A stretch of DNA of 64,000 bases from Serratia symbiotica (GTDB lineage: Bacteria > Pseudomonadota > Gammaproteobacteria > Enterobacterales > Enterobacteriaceae), in the NCBI GenBank assembly GCA_024160085.1, contig JAMDYG010000001.1:1488001-1552000 (forward strand), in the 5' to 3' direction. The notes under the pieces are model-generated. The model was not told where the DNA came from and made no database searches. It worked only from the letters and a program-made list of their open reading frames with translations. Made by a program: the position numbers and the translations under genes. The stretch's first letter is position 1. Every line of letters starts with the position of its first letter. Shown piece by piece: positions 22,440 through 33,591 of the stretch.

Positions 22440-23222
22440 GGCAGCGTGCATGCGATGACCTGCCGCGTTAATAGCAAAGCCTGCCGGATTTTGCCCGCCA
22501 CCCGATCGGCACTGGGCCGTATAGCATGGCGCGTAACCACCACAGCCAAATGAATATCCACACATTCGACCGACGACTATTTTGGCTACCGGGAGCTGAT
22601 CGACGAAGTGAATATCTGGGTACTACCAGAATTAACTGAAGAGCTGATGCACTCCGGCATACAATTACAGGGCGATGACACCAGCAAAAACGAGCTGGTA
22701 AGCCTACTGGAAGAAGGCTATTATTTTCTGCTATTCGATCAACGCTCACCGCTGGCGGCCGATGCAGCTATCCGTAGTTGGCTGTGCGCGCTGCTCAACC
22801 CGATTTCCCTGTTGAACAACGCCTAGACTGTGTCTATCAATGCCACTGGTCGCCGGCTTACGGCCTGCTGACGCGCTGGCATCATAACCGTACATTGACG
22901 CAACAGCCGAAGCCGCCAAGCCTGGGCGCACTGATAATCACCTACTTTCAACGAGCACTCGTAGTTCCACACCATTTGTAAAACCATCAAACCGCTGCTG
23001 GCACAATATGGCATCACATTGAGGGTATACAGAACGTGGATTACCACATCTAGCACCAATGCAAAGCGCAGAGTGATCTGTGGCTTAGCAGCGCCAACTT
23101 CACCCTACTGTTGGCGTTCTCGCCGTTCGCTACTCTGTATGAGATGCCGTTGATGCATCACTGCATGAGTGATGATCTGGCCGAGCAATCCACGCTGTGG
23201 CGTGCCAATGGCCTGCCGCTGG
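22440..23222 (+). pseudogene. sgrR: Transcriptional regulator SgrR, truncated and fused to thiB
   Basis: SgrR is the DNA-binding activator of the SgrS glucose-phosphate stress response, built of a helix-turn-helix domain and a solute-binding-like domain. Only the second domain is left. HPIGTGPYSMARNHH (about 22499), YFGYRELIDEVNIWVLPEL, LLEEGYYFLLFDQRS, a YGLLTRWHHNRT block, SANFTLLLAFSPFATLYEMP and LMHHCM can be read in mixed frames. The N-terminal DNA-binding half is absent. The 3' end runs without a stop into thiB sequence after about LWRANGLPL, showing a deletion between the two genes. Confidence 0.82.
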
Positions 23223-23704
23223 TGGCGCAGCAAACCTACCTGTTCGCACCGAGCGATGTGGATACCAGCAAACTGACCATACCCTGGTGGCTGGCAGGAT
23301 AAAACCTTCGTGCCTTACGACTACGGCTACTTTGCCTTCGTCTACAACAAGGACAAACTGAAAAACCCGCCTAAAAGCCTGCAAGAACTAGTGAGCCGTG
23401 ACTAATACTGGCGGGTAATTTACGAAGATCCGCGTACCAGTACCCCTAGTCTTGGCCTGATGCTATGGATGCAAAAAGTCTATGGCGAAAAAGCGCCAGT
23501 GGCCTGGCAACAACTGGCGAAAAAACCGTCACCGTCACTAAGTTGTGGAGCGAAGCTTATAGCCTGTTCCTCAAGGTCGAAGCCGATCTGGTGCTCAGCT
23601 ACACCACTTTCCAGGCCTATCACCTGATCAAAGAAAAAAGACAGTTATGCCGCTGCCTAATTTAGCGAAGGCCACTATCTTCAGGTCGAGTAGGTGGATA
23701 TCTA
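23223..23704 (+). pseudogene. thiB: Thiamine-binding periplasmic protein ThiB, fragment
   Basis: ThiB is the solute-binding protein of the ThiBPQ thiamine ABC importer. The preserved part begins inside the mature protein ([15 protein letters not shown]) and continues [61 protein letters not shown] and AWQQLAKK, then FSEGHYLQVE before it ends. A frameshift lies at the GGW, a TAA follows the SRD, and further shifts occur after 23500. The signal peptide and the thiP and thiQ genes are missing. It is joined to sgrR by a deletion, consistent with the sgrR-thiB adjacency in relatives. Confidence 0.85.
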
Positions 23705-23716
23705 AGCTATTAGGAT

Positions 23717-24060
23717 TGGTCAATTAGCTACATACCGCACTGACTTTACGCTTACGTTGAAAGAGGAAATCGAGCAACAACTATTGGCGATGGAACTCCC
23801 TACAGACTCTTTCTTGCCCAGTGACGTATTAAGCGGTGGTCAGCTTACATGTCTTACTTTGCATAAACTTTTCCGGTCAGGTTACTGATATCTGATACGT
23901 GATGAACCAGGAAATCATCTGGAGATGGAGTCGAGAAAACTATTAGCTCAGGCGTTGAATGATTTACCGGCAGCGTTCTTATAGTCAGTCACGATCAGGA
24001 TTTTATTAATAACATCAATATAGATGGCGTCATTCCATTGAGAGAAATGTGATTTTTATT
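23717..24060 (+). pseudogene. ABC-F-type ATPase, C-terminal remnant
   Basis: One frame shows GQLATYRTDFTLTLKEEIEQ, then LPSDVLSGGQLTCLTLHKL with the ABC signature LSGGQ, a stop, then RDEPGNHLEMESRKLLAQAL, a Walker B and D-loop of the DEPTNHLD type typical of ABC-F proteins, and, after another stop or shift, VSHDQDFINNI with the H-loop. This is the second nucleotide-binding domain of an ABC-F protein, not matching EttA closely. The first half is absent. It lies between thiB and an insertion-sequence end, at a break in E. coli synteny. It could be an acquired resistance-type gene or one of the four core ABC-F genes. Confidence 0.7.
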
Positions 24061-24100
24061 AGTTGCAATTTGATGGGGCTGTCACGGAACTATTGAACTA

Positions 24101-24124
24101 AAATCTGATTTATTCAACAAAGCC
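24101..24124. mobile_element. Solo end of an IS5-family (IS903-like) element
   Basis: The sequence aaatctgatttattcaac followed by aaagcc is the reverse complement of the ggctttgttgaataaatc terminus typical of IS903-group elements. No transposase is found beside it. It marks the junction between the thiB/ABC-F debris and folA. Confidence 0.55.
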
Positions 24125-24216
24125 GAGCAGAAATGATTACCGCCCTGCATGAACTGACAGAGACGACATAAGGCACAATCCTTTGCGCCCTCATGATTAG
24201 ATTGAATGCCTAGTAA

Positions 24217-24699
24217 TCAGCAGCGTTCCAAGATCTCGAAGCAATAGCTATGAGAATTAAGTTCGTCTGCATCATGGAATTCGCTGAACGAGGTTTCCCA
24301 TTCGTACAGTTCATAATCTGGGAAATGAGTATCGCCACTAACTTCAGCATCAATATGCGTCAGGTACATAAGGTTAGCGCGTGCGAGGAACTGGCTATAA
24401 ATATGCCCACCGCCCACCACCATCACTTCTTCCACGTTCCCAGCAGCGGCTAATGCATCATCCAATGAACTCACCCAGGAGACCCCAGACTCGCTGCCCG
24501 AACGGCTGCTCAATACAATGTTATGCCGCCCTGGTAACGGGTAGCTAATGGATTCAAAGGTTTTACGCCCCATAATGACCGGCTTATTCAACGTATTGCG
24601 TTTAAACCACGCCAAATCGGCCGTCAGGTGCCACGGCATGGCATTTCCCATACCAATAACATGCTTTGCCGCCAAGGCAGCAATCAGGCTGATAATCAT
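24217..24699 (-). CDS. folA: Dihydrofolate reductase FolA
   Basis: FolA reduces dihydrofolate to tetrahydrofolate with NADPH in the cytoplasm. The 160-residue frame (E. coli 159) is intact. The N-terminal strand [16 protein letters not shown] is followed by the Met20-loop region [19 protein letters not shown] with the catalytic Asp, the NADPH site [24 protein letters not shown], and the C-terminal YCFEILER. It stands alone between decayed loci: apaH, the usual neighbour, is missing and a yjjB remnant lies upstream. The gene is evidently under selection. Confidence 0.96.
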   Translation of the reverse strand: MIISLIAALAAKHVIGMGNAMPWHLTADLAWFKRNTLNKPVIMGRKTFESISYPLPGRHNIVLSSRSGSESGVSWVSSLDDALAAAGNVEEVMVVGGGHIYSQFLARANLMYLTHIDAEVSGDTHFPDYELYEWETSFSEFHDADELNSHSYCFEILERC

Positions 24700-24840
24700 T
24701 ATTTAACTTTGTGTAGGCAGCAAATTGCCCACACTATACGTAAAGGCTCCTCTGCCGTCGATAGGCGAATCAAGCAAGATGGGTAGAGAAATAGCTGTTA
24801 CAGGTCTATTGACTCACCAGCGATGAGTGGCCGCTGGGTT

Positions 24841-25111
24841 TCATACGCAGGGGCGTTTAAGCTAAAGCCACAGGACAATAGACAGTACAGCGTCGATAAC
24901 ACTAGCTTTAAGAAAATGGGAGATCATGGTTTCTATCCACGCCTCGCTATAGCCCAGGTTCGAAATTTCCACCACCATAATCATCGCGGTATAGGCGGAA
25001 ATGCCGGGGAACATTTGGATCACAGCTGCGAAGGTAAACACCTTCAGGTCGGCTAGCGACTAGGAGATACCGATCATGCCGATAAAAACCGCCACCAGCA
25101 ACAACACCTAC
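24841..25111 (-). pseudogene. yjjB: YjjB (threonine/serine exporter family), C-terminal remnant
   Basis: The minus strand reads LLLVAVFIGMIGIS, stop, then [41 protein letters not shown] and KRPCV before a TGA at 24841, matching the last two-thirds of YjjB, the small membrane partner of YjjP (ThrE superfamily, implicated in succinate export in E. coli). The N-terminus is replaced by the MITE-like repeat starting at 25112. In E. coli yjjB is elsewhere (near dnaTC), so this fragment marks a rearrangement. Confidence 0.75.
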
Positions 25112-25263
25112 TTAGAGCCTATGCCAGTAGGCGTAAATTGTTGCAGCAAGTTTGGGCCAGGACAGCGCGCAATCACCGCAGCGTATAAGGGATTCCGTGA
25201 GGATGGTGAGCACAGCCCAGAACTAAAATGGCAAATAAAATAGCCTACTGGGACAGGTTCTTA
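25112..25263. repeat. MITE-like repeat, copy 1
   Basis: This roughly 152-bp element has imperfect terminal inverted repeats (ttagagcctatgccagtagg at one end; the complement of the other end reads ttaagaacctgtcccagtag). The interior contains ttgttgcagcaagttt, cagcgcgcaat, accgcagc and gcaaataaaatag. A second copy with the same layout lies at 52645-52799. No coding capacity. It truncates yjjB. Confidence 0.75.
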
Positions 25264-25356
25264 ATGTTGATACCGGCATGCAGCATCAGCATATGCGCTC
25301 CTTTCCACACCACTCCAAGCAGAGTGGAGAAGGACGGGAGTTATGGCATCGCGCAA

Positions 25357-28300
25357 TTACTTGCCGAGGCGCGAGTACATTTCCTGCACTGAGATCACCT
25401 GCTCAGTCGGATCAGCCTTCAACGCCATTGCAGTGGCGAACCCACCGTTCAGCGTGGTGTCATAGTGCACCTTATATTGCAGCGTACTACGACGAATCAG
25501 CTTGGAATCTTTAATCTCCTAGCGACCCGCAGTGGTGTTGACGATATAGGTGTACTCGCCATTTTTGATACGGTCTTGAATGTGCGGGCGGCCTTCGTGC
25601 ACCTTGTTGACCAGGCGTGGGTTGATACTAGCTTTGCCCAGTACCACCGCAGTGCTATGGGTCGTATCCAGCTCAAAGCCCTGCCGCAATAGGTGGATAG
25701 CCAGATCCACCACCCGCGCTTTGTCGCCTTCACGTACCGATAGCAGCGCACGGTCTTGTTTCTCCATGCCTGACTGGCTGCCAAGCATCGCCTTGGAGAA
25801 GGCTTCAGCAAAGGCGCGCCCCACCCCCATCACTTTCCCCGGTAGAGCGCATTTCTGGCCCGAGGATCGGATCAACACCAGGAAATTTGTTAAATGGCAG
25901 CACCACTTCTTTCACCGAGTAGTACGGCGGAATAACCTCTTCGGTGATACCCTGCTTAGCCAGTGTTTTGCCCACCATTACCCGTGCAGCAACCTTAGCC
26001 AACAGCACACCGGTAGCTTTGGAGACGAACGGCACAGTACGTGCGGCACGCGGGTTAATTTCAATCAGATAGACTTTATGGTTTTTCACCGCAAATTGCA
26101 CGTTCATCAGGCCGCGTACTTGTAATTCAAATGCCAGTTTTGCCACCTGCTGGCGCATTATGTCCTGAATGTCCTTACTTAGGGTGTAGGCTGGCAAAGA
26201 ACACGCGGAGTCACCAGAATGCACACCTGCCTGTTCAATGTGTTCCATGATGCCGCCAATCAATACACTCTCACCATCATAGATAGCATCGACATCCACT
26301 TCCACTGCGTCATTCAGGAAGCGATCCAACAGCACCGGAGCATCGTTAGAGGCGCTAACTGCATTTTGGAAGTAACGGCGCAAGTCGATCTCATCGTAGA
26401 CGATTTCCATCGCCCAGACACCCAGCACGTAGGAAGGACGCACCACTAGTGGATAACCGATACTGGCTGCTTACTCTACCGCCTGCTCGATGGTAGTCAC
26501 AGTGGCATTAGCTGGCTGCTTCAGGCCCAGGCGGTTAACCACCTGCTGGAAGCGCTCACGATCTTCAGCACGGTCAATCGCATCCGGGCTGGTGCCGATA
26601 ATCGTCACGCCTGCTGCTTTCAACTCTCGTGCTAGCTTCAATGGTGTCTGGCCACCATACTGCACGATCACCCCCCTTTGGCTGCTCGATACGTACGATT
26701 TCCAACACGTCTTCTAGTGCGACCGGCTCGAAGTACAGACGATCGGAGGTGTCATAGTCGGTAGAGACGGTTTCCGGATTACAGTTAACCATGATGGTCT
26801 CATAGCCGTCTTCGCGCAGCGCTAGCGAGGCGTGTACGCAGCAATAGTCGAACTCGATACCCTGGCGGCCGATACGGTTGGCCCACCGCCCAGCACTATC
26901 ACTTTTCGGCTGCCGTGGGTTGGGTTGGATTCGCACTCTCCTTCATAGGTGGAGTACAATGTATACGGTGTCGGTAGCGAATTCTGCTGCACAGGTATCT
27001 ACGCGCTTGTAAACCGGGTGTAGGCTGTAGCTTTGGCGCAGCTTGCGAATTCCGCTCTCGGCGACACCCACCAGTTTTGCCAAACGCGCATCGGCAAAAC
27101 CTTTGCGCTTCAGGGTGCGCAAAAAGCTCGGTGTCAGGCCATTGATGCCGGCTTCTGCCACCTGCTCTTCTAAACGTACCAGATCTTCAATTTGCACCAG
27201 GAACCAGCGGTCGATATTGGCTAGGTTAAACACACCATCGACTGACAGGCCAGCACGGAAGGCATCGGCGATGTACCAAATGCGATCCGCACCGGCATCT
27301 TTCAGTTCTCGGCGGATGACGGTCAATGCTTCTGGATCATCAAGGCGCACTTTCGGGTCGAAGCCAGTGGCACCCACTTCCAAGCTACGCAACGCTTTCT
27401 GCAACGATTCCTGCTGAGTACGGCCGATGGCCATCACTTCGCCGACCGACTTCATCTGGGTGGTTAGGCGGTCATTGGCTCCGGTGAATTTCTCAAAATT
27501 GAAACGAGGTATTTTCGTCACCACATAGTCGATGGACGGTTCAAGTGACGCTGGCGTGCGACCGCCGGTGATATCGTCCACCAGTTCGTCAAGGGTATAG
27601 CCCACCGCTAGTTTGGCGGCAACCTTAGCGATCGGGAAGCCGGTGGCTTTCGAGGCCAACGCAGAAGAACGTGACATACGAGGGTTCATTTCGATCACAA
27701 TCAGACGGCCGGTTTTTGGGTTGACCGAGAATTGCACGTTGGAGCCGCCAGTTTCTATGCCGATTTCGCGTAGCACTGCCATCGAAGCGTTACGCATGAT
27801 TTGGTATTCTTTGTCGGTCAGGGTCTGAGCTGGAGCAACGGTGATGGAGTCTCCGGTGTGGATGCCCATGGCGTCAAAGTTTTCAATCGAACAGACGATG
27901 ATACAACAGTTGTCTTTTTTATCGCGTACCACTTCCATCTCATACTCTTTCCAACCGATCAGCGATTCGTCGATCAGCAGTTCTTTGGTCGGTGTGAAAG
28001 GTCGAGGCCGCGTTAGCAGATCTCTTCGAATTCCTCGCGGTTATAGGCGATGCCGCCACCAGTGCCACCCATGGTGAAAGAAGGGCGGATGATGCAGGGG
28101 AAACCTACCTCAGCAGCCACTGCCAGCGCTTCTTCTGAGGTGCGGGCGATGCCAGAACGCGCGGTGTCCAGGCCGATTTTTTTCATTGCCATATCGAAAC
28201 GGCAGCGGTCTTCAGCCTTGTCGATAGAATCGGCAGTGGCACCCAATCATCGTCACTACGCCAAACTCGGTCAGCACGCCTTGACGTTCCAGCTCCAGCG

Positions 28301-28596
28301 CGCAATTCAACGCCGTCTGGCCGCCCATGGTCGGCAGCATCACGTCCGGACGCTCTTTCTCGATGATTTTGCGCACCACTTTCCAGTGGATTGGCTCAAT
28401 ATAGGTGGCATCGGCCATTTCTGGGTCGGTTATGATGGTGGCTGGGTTGGAGTTGACCATAATAAACGCGGTAACCCTCTTCACACAGCGCTTTACATGC
28501 CTGAACACCTGAATAATCGAACTCGCACGCCTGGCCAATAACGATCGGGCTAGTGCCAAGGATCAAGATGCTTTTTATGTCGGTACGCTTTGGCAT
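25357..28596 (-). pseudogene. carB: Carbamoyl-phosphate synthase large subunit CarB, disrupted
   Basis: CarB makes carbamoyl phosphate for arginine and pyrimidine synthesis. The footprint is 1080 codons (family 1073), but the frame is broken repeatedly. It starts [17 protein letters not shown], shifts near 28465, 28243 and 28015, holds a long open middle (26943-27938, including [19 protein letters not shown] and [15 protein letters not shown]), then shifts near 26950 and 26675. There is a stop at 26471 (after the ATP-grasp entry of the second half), a shift near 25870 and a TAG at 25519-25521. The end [15 protein letters not shown] is readable. Both ATP-grasp halves are recognisable, so decay is mostly by single-base indels. 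Confidence 0.93.
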
Positions 28597-28612
28597 TTTT
28601 TATTGCTCCTGA

Positions 28613-29764
28613 TTATTTGGCGTTAGAATGGCAAGTCTCAATCAACTCGATAAAGTGATCGAACAACGCGACGCGGCGTCGTGCGGGCATGGGCTGGCCT
28701 CTGGGTGTCCCTGGAAGCTGAACGCCGCTTTATCGGTGTGGTGAATGCCCTGCACCGTTTGGTCAAACAACGATTTGTGCGTTACACGCAAGGTCGCTGG
28801 TAGGTTGTTCTCATCTACCGCAAAGCCGTGATTCTGAGCGGTGATCATCACGCAATTGTTGTCCAGATCTTTCACCGGGTGGTTGCCTACGTGGTGGCCA
28901 AGCTTCATCTTTATGGTTTTCGCACCACTGGCCAGCGCCAGCAGTTGGTGACCTAAGCAGATGCCGAACAGCGGAATATCGGTTTTCAGGAACTTTTAAT
29001 AGCGTCGATGGCATAGTTGCACGGCTCTGGGTCACCTAGGCCGTTGGATAGGAAGATGCCGTCAGGACTCATCTTCAGCACTTCATCGGCCGGAGTTTGC
29101 GCCGGCACTACGGTCAGGCGGCAGCTGCAATCCACCAGCAGGCGTAAGATATTACGTTTAATACCGTAATCGTAAGCCACCACATGAAACGGCAGTGCCT
29201 CAGCGGTTTAGGCCTCTGGTAAGTTACCTTCAAGCCGCCAACTGCCTTGTTGCCAGCGATAAGATCCTTTGGTGGTGACTTGTTTTGCTAGATCCATGCC
29301 CTTCAGGCCGGGGAAGACCCTCGCCTTGGCCAACGCCAGCTCAGCATCCGGCGAGTTGGCAGCAATGATGCAGCCGTTCTGGGCACCTTTCTCACGCAGC
29401 AGACGGGTCAGCTTGCGGGTATCACAATATCGGCGATCGCCACAATATTATGACGTTTGAGGTATGCGCAGAGACCTTCTTCATTGCGGTAATTGCTGGC
29501 AATCAGTGGGAGATCGCGAATAACCAGCCCTTGTGCATGAACAGCAGAGGATTCTTCGTCGCAAGTATTAGTGCCGACATTGCCGATATGAGGATAAGTA
29601 AGAGTAATAATCTGTCAGGAGTATGAGGGGTCAGTGAGGATTTCTTGATAGCTAGTCATCGACGTATTGAAGACCACTTCCCCTACCGCCGTACCCTCTG
29701 CCCCGATGGCCCGACCGTGGAATTGGGTTCCGTCTTCCAGAACCAACAGCGCTGACTTAATCAA
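28613..29764 (-). pseudogene. carA: Carbamoyl-phosphate synthase small subunit CarA, disrupted
   Basis: CarA is the glutamine amidotransferase subunit feeding ammonia to CarB. Translation would begin at TTG 29764 ([18 protein letters not shown]), as in E. coli, with GGAGG five bases ahead. The frame is then interrupted: shifts near 29600 and 29430, a stop at about 29208, and a shift near 28990 that separates the [16 protein letters not shown] and GIFLSN blocks from the catalytic [15 protein letters not shown] region. Another shift near 28670 precedes the end HFIELIE. It lies 16 bases before carB, the normal operon arrangement. Confidence 0.92.
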
Positions 29765-29779
29765 AATGCCCTCCAAGTA

Positions 29780-29813
29780 ATAATTAATCGTAATGCTTGC
29801 ATTGTTAATTCAG
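29780..29813 (-). promoter_or_regulatory. Probable ArgR operator (two ARG boxes) before carA
   Basis: About 20-50 bases upstream of the carA TTG the minus strand reads tgaattaacaatgcaagc followed by attacgattaatta, two adjacent 18-bp half-palindromic blocks resembling the ARG box consensus (TGAATwwwwATtCA). E. coli carAB has its arginine-repressed promoter here. The first box is a good match, the second weak. Confidence 0.55.
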
Positions 29814-29932
29814 ATATCATGTTCTAAATCAACGCAAAAATCTGTCTACGAGGCCAATTTTCGGTAAATTATGCGCAATTTTAGTGATGAGTACCGCTAT
29901 TATCTACTGAAAGCACCATTTCCTACCTTATT

Positions 29933-30172
29933 TTGCCGCTTTTGCCGTTTAATCAGCTCAGCAGCGATAAAAATACCGCTAAACTTGGGTGGGTAAATGG
30001 TTTGCGAGACGCAATAATAGAAAGTCAACATATTGCGTCCCTAAAATCAGTTGAAGAATACCTTTTGCGGGGAAAATCGCTATCTAAAACTAATAAAAAA
30101 TATGAAAACATCAACTTTAACATAAATTTTCACCATGATGACTATTTTAATGAAAAAATAAAATGGCGATAA
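29933..30172 (+). CDS. Unrecognised 79-codon frame
   Basis: This is a small open frame between carA and dapB (MPLLPFNQLSSDKNTAK at the start), rich in Lys, Asn and Ile, with no signal peptide, membrane segment or motif I recognise. The base composition is clearly more A+T rich than the neighbouring genes. No strong ribosome site precedes the ATG. It might be a chance frame in A+T-rich DNA, a remnant, or a short acquired gene. Confidence 0.2.
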   Translation: MPLLPFNQLSSDKNTAKLGWVNGLRDAIIESQHIASLKSVEEYLLRGKSLSKTNKKYENINFNINFHHDDYFNEKIKWR

Positions 30173-30237
30173 TAAAGTAACCATTATATCAACCAGATAT
30201 AACCAATATAACCTTATCATACCAGCACAATAATCAA

Positions 30238-31083
<846 letters not shown>

Positions 31084-31098
31084 TCAGCACCTCAGATA

Positions 31099-31199
31099 AT
31101 TGAAGCTGCATCAAGGTGGCTTGGATTATCCCGATGAACTTGTTTAGGTCAATGAGTGCGGCCAACACCGATGCAACTTCAAGTATCACGGGTTTATAC
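31099..31199 (+). repeat. ERIC-like intergenic repeat (long form)
   Basis: The stretch runs from ttgaagctgcatcaagg through cccgatgaacttg and gcggccaacaccgatgcaac to cttcaagtatcacgggttta. This order of blocks is the long form of the enterobacterial repetitive intergenic consensus, slightly decayed. It lies just upstream of dapB. Confidence 0.65.
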
Positions 31200-32211
31200 A
31201 TTCAGGGTAATAACCCCACCTTGATTACTGCCAGAAGATCCTTTGCATAATTAGATAATTATGTTATCTCCCCTTTTCATCAGCAACACTGCCAATGGGT
31301 TAATATTCAGCCAATGTAGGTGCCTGAGAAGATTGTACATAACCATGCAGTGACTCTTAAAAAATGTTAGCTCTATTTCATCTTGTTCCTTTTTACGGCA
31401 TAGCGGTCTTACTCTTCCTGTCACAGGGACTTTTAGATATTAGTGGCGATGTCAGATAAAGAAAAGCAATGACGTCTCCGTGATGCGGTAGCACAACATG
31501 ACTTTAGCGAATACCAGGACAACGACGTCCGACTTTCAGTCGCTGCTAGGAAAGCCAGTTTAAAGTGTGCTAAGCCCAAGTTAAGGTGCTGACTCTTGAT
31601 AAGGTAGAACTACTCTGATTTCAGCCTTAACTCTTGCTACTAAAAAACGATCAGAGCGCCACAAATGTCGCCTTATCCGATGAAACGCGCTGCGTTGCTG
31701 GATGACACTAATAGCCTTTATACCCCTTATTTTCAGCGTAAACTAAGAGTCTATCAGACCCGCTATCGCCAGAACGACTTCGTTAAGGGATTCAGATTAG
31801 CAGTTCACATCATGATAGGTTCGAAACAGACATGCTATTTTTCGTGTCAGTGAGAGCATGATAGCTAAGAGACATGCTCAAGCTGGTCAATCTTGGAAAA
31901 TTCAGAGCCAGTCTTAAGCGATGGCATGCAACTATACAGAAGTACCCCCCGGTTGCTACTTACCATTACCCTTGCGGTTTTTGATTTGAAATTATGCTAT
32001 CAATACTAAACTCTACAATACCAACGCTCCCCGCACCAATCTGGTAAATTGCTCCGACAGGATTAAATTCAAGCATGCTGTATTGGGTGATATTCTAAAT
32101 TTGGATAGAAAAAGCATCAAAAAGACACTGAAAGTGGTGTCATATCACAGAAATGGACTATTACCCCGCCTGAACGTAAAACGGGGGAGGTTGTAATTAG
32201 CGTTTACCGGA
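31200..32211. other. Gap of about 1 kb between dapB and ispH, no recognisable gene
   Basis: E. coli has rihC in this interval. Here no frame exceeds about 62 codons (31665-31853, plus strand, no recognisable motif) and I could not read RihC motifs such as the DTDPG-type start on either strand. No terminator with a T run is obvious at the ispH end. I consider it eroded non-coding DNA. Confidence 0.55.
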
Positions 32212-33165
32212 TTAGTCAAGCTGCCTGATATCCACACGCAGCTCTTTAGGCACTTCAAACACGATGTTTTCTTCACGGCCGCTGATTTCATGCACATCCT
32301 TACTGCCCAGTGCTTTCAGGCGGTTGATCACCTCCTGCACCAGTACGTCGGGTGCAGAAGCGCCAGCGGTGATACCGATGTTGCTCACCTGGCTTAGCCA
32401 GGCTTCCTGAATATCCGATGCAGAGTCGATCAGATAAGCAGGTTTGCCGACGCGCTGGGCTAGTTCTGCCAGACGGTTGGAGTTGGAGGAGTTCTTCGAT
32501 CCCACCACCAACACCACATCCGTATCATCGGCCAGATTACGCACGGCTTCCTGGCGGTTAGTAGTGGCGTAACAGATATCATCCTTACGCGGCCCGATGA
32601 TGCTAGGGAAGCGCTGACATAGAGCGTCGATCACGTCTGAGGTATCGTCTACCGACAGTGTGGTTTGGGTCATGAAGCACAGATTATTTTCATCTTTCAC
32701 CTGCAACTGCCACACATCTTTCGGCGATTCCACCAGGTACATGCCGCCTTCTAAGTTGCTGTACTGGCCTATGGTGCCTTCTACTTCAGGATGACCAGCA
32801 TGGCCAATCAGAATAGCCTCGGTACCACGGCGGCTGGCGCGTGCCACTTCCATATGCACCTTGGTCACCAGCGGGCAGGTGGCGTCAAACAGCATGGTCA
32901 GATCACGCGCCTTGGCTTCGGAGCGCACAGCCTGAGATACCCCGTGTGCCGAGAAGACCAGAATCGACCCGTCCGGCACTTCGGATATCTCTTCAATAAA
33001 CACTGCGCCGCGCTCGCGCAAGCTGTCGACCACATAGCGGTTGTGCACAACTTCATGCCGCACGTAGATTGGCGTGCCGTAAAGCTCCAAAGCACGCTCA
33101 ACGATACTAATCGCACGATCGACACCGGCGCAGAAGCCACGTGGATTAGCCAGCAATATTTGCAT
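32212..33165 (-). CDS. ispH: 4-hydroxy-3-methylbut-2-enyl diphosphate reductase IspH
   Basis: IspH (LytB) is the [4Fe-4S] enzyme of the last step of the MEP isoprenoid pathway. The frame can be extended upstream to 33189, but the conserved protein begins at [19 protein letters not shown] with AGGAGG nine bases before the ATG at 33165, giving 317 residues (E. coli 316). The three cluster cysteines are visible in GFCAGVD, DATCPLV and [10 protein letters not shown]. Also present are [19 protein letters not shown], the [11 protein letters not shown] histidine region, [10 protein letters not shown] and TAGASAPD. Intact. The upstream fkpB is broken. Confidence 0.95.
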   Translation of the reverse strand: MQILLANPRGFCAGVDRAISIVERALELYGTPIYVRHEVVHNRYVVDSLRERGAVFIEEISEVPDGSILVFSAHGVSQAVRSEAKARDLTMLFDATCPLVTKVHMEVARASRRGTEAILIGHAGHPEVEGTIGQYSNLEGGMYLVESPKDVWQLQVKDENNLCFMTQTTLSVDDTSDVIDALCQRFPSIIGPRKDDICYATTNRQEAVRNLADDTDVVLVVGSKNSSNSNRLAELAQRVGKPAYLIDSASDIQEAWLSQVSNIGITAGASAPDVLVQEVINRLKALGSKDVHEISGREENIVFEVPKELRVDIRQLD

Positions 33166-33178
33166 GCCTCGCCTCCTG

Positions 33179-33591
33179 CTATGGGTCAATCGCCAGCACT
33201 TCGATATCGAAGGTCACCGGGTGGCCTGCCAATGGATGGTTGAAATCAACAGTGATCGAATCTTCCACTACTGCATGCACCACGCCCGGCATTTCACTGC
33301 CATCGGCACGCAGATTTCCGTAAAGTCGCGAGGTGAAAAGAACTGGATTAGATCTGGGTTCTCTGCGCTGAAGGCTGCTTGCGGCAGTAAGGTAAAAGTG
33401 CATGTGTCACCTGTATGCAAACCGAGCAGTTGCTCTTCCAGCGGTGCCGACAGGCTGCCATCACCCAGGAGGAACAGCGCCGGTTTGCAGCTGCTGCGGG
33501 TAGAATCGGCGATCATGCCATCCTCCAGTTTCATCATAAAGTGAACCAGCACTGCACTGCTAGCAATAGCCTGAACCGCCATATTACTCAC
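33179..33591 (-). pseudogene. fkpB: FKBP-type peptidyl-prolyl isomerase FkpB, frameshifted
   Basis: FkpB (SlpA) is a small FKBP-type isomerase/chaperone. The first part (AVLVHFMMKLEDGMIADST, KPALFLLGDGSLSAPLEEQLLG, FFSPRDF) reads to about 33320. The rest ([42 protein letters not shown]) continues in another frame. About ten family residues are missing at the junction, indicating an out-of-frame deletion rather than a single-base slip. The ATG overlaps the lspA end by 8 bases, the usual lspA-fkpB-ispH arrangement. Confidence 0.9.

Noticed and set aside
33166-33189. Longer IspH start at 33189
   Set aside because: The extra eight residues are not conserved and the strong AGGAGG site is placed for the ATG at 33165.
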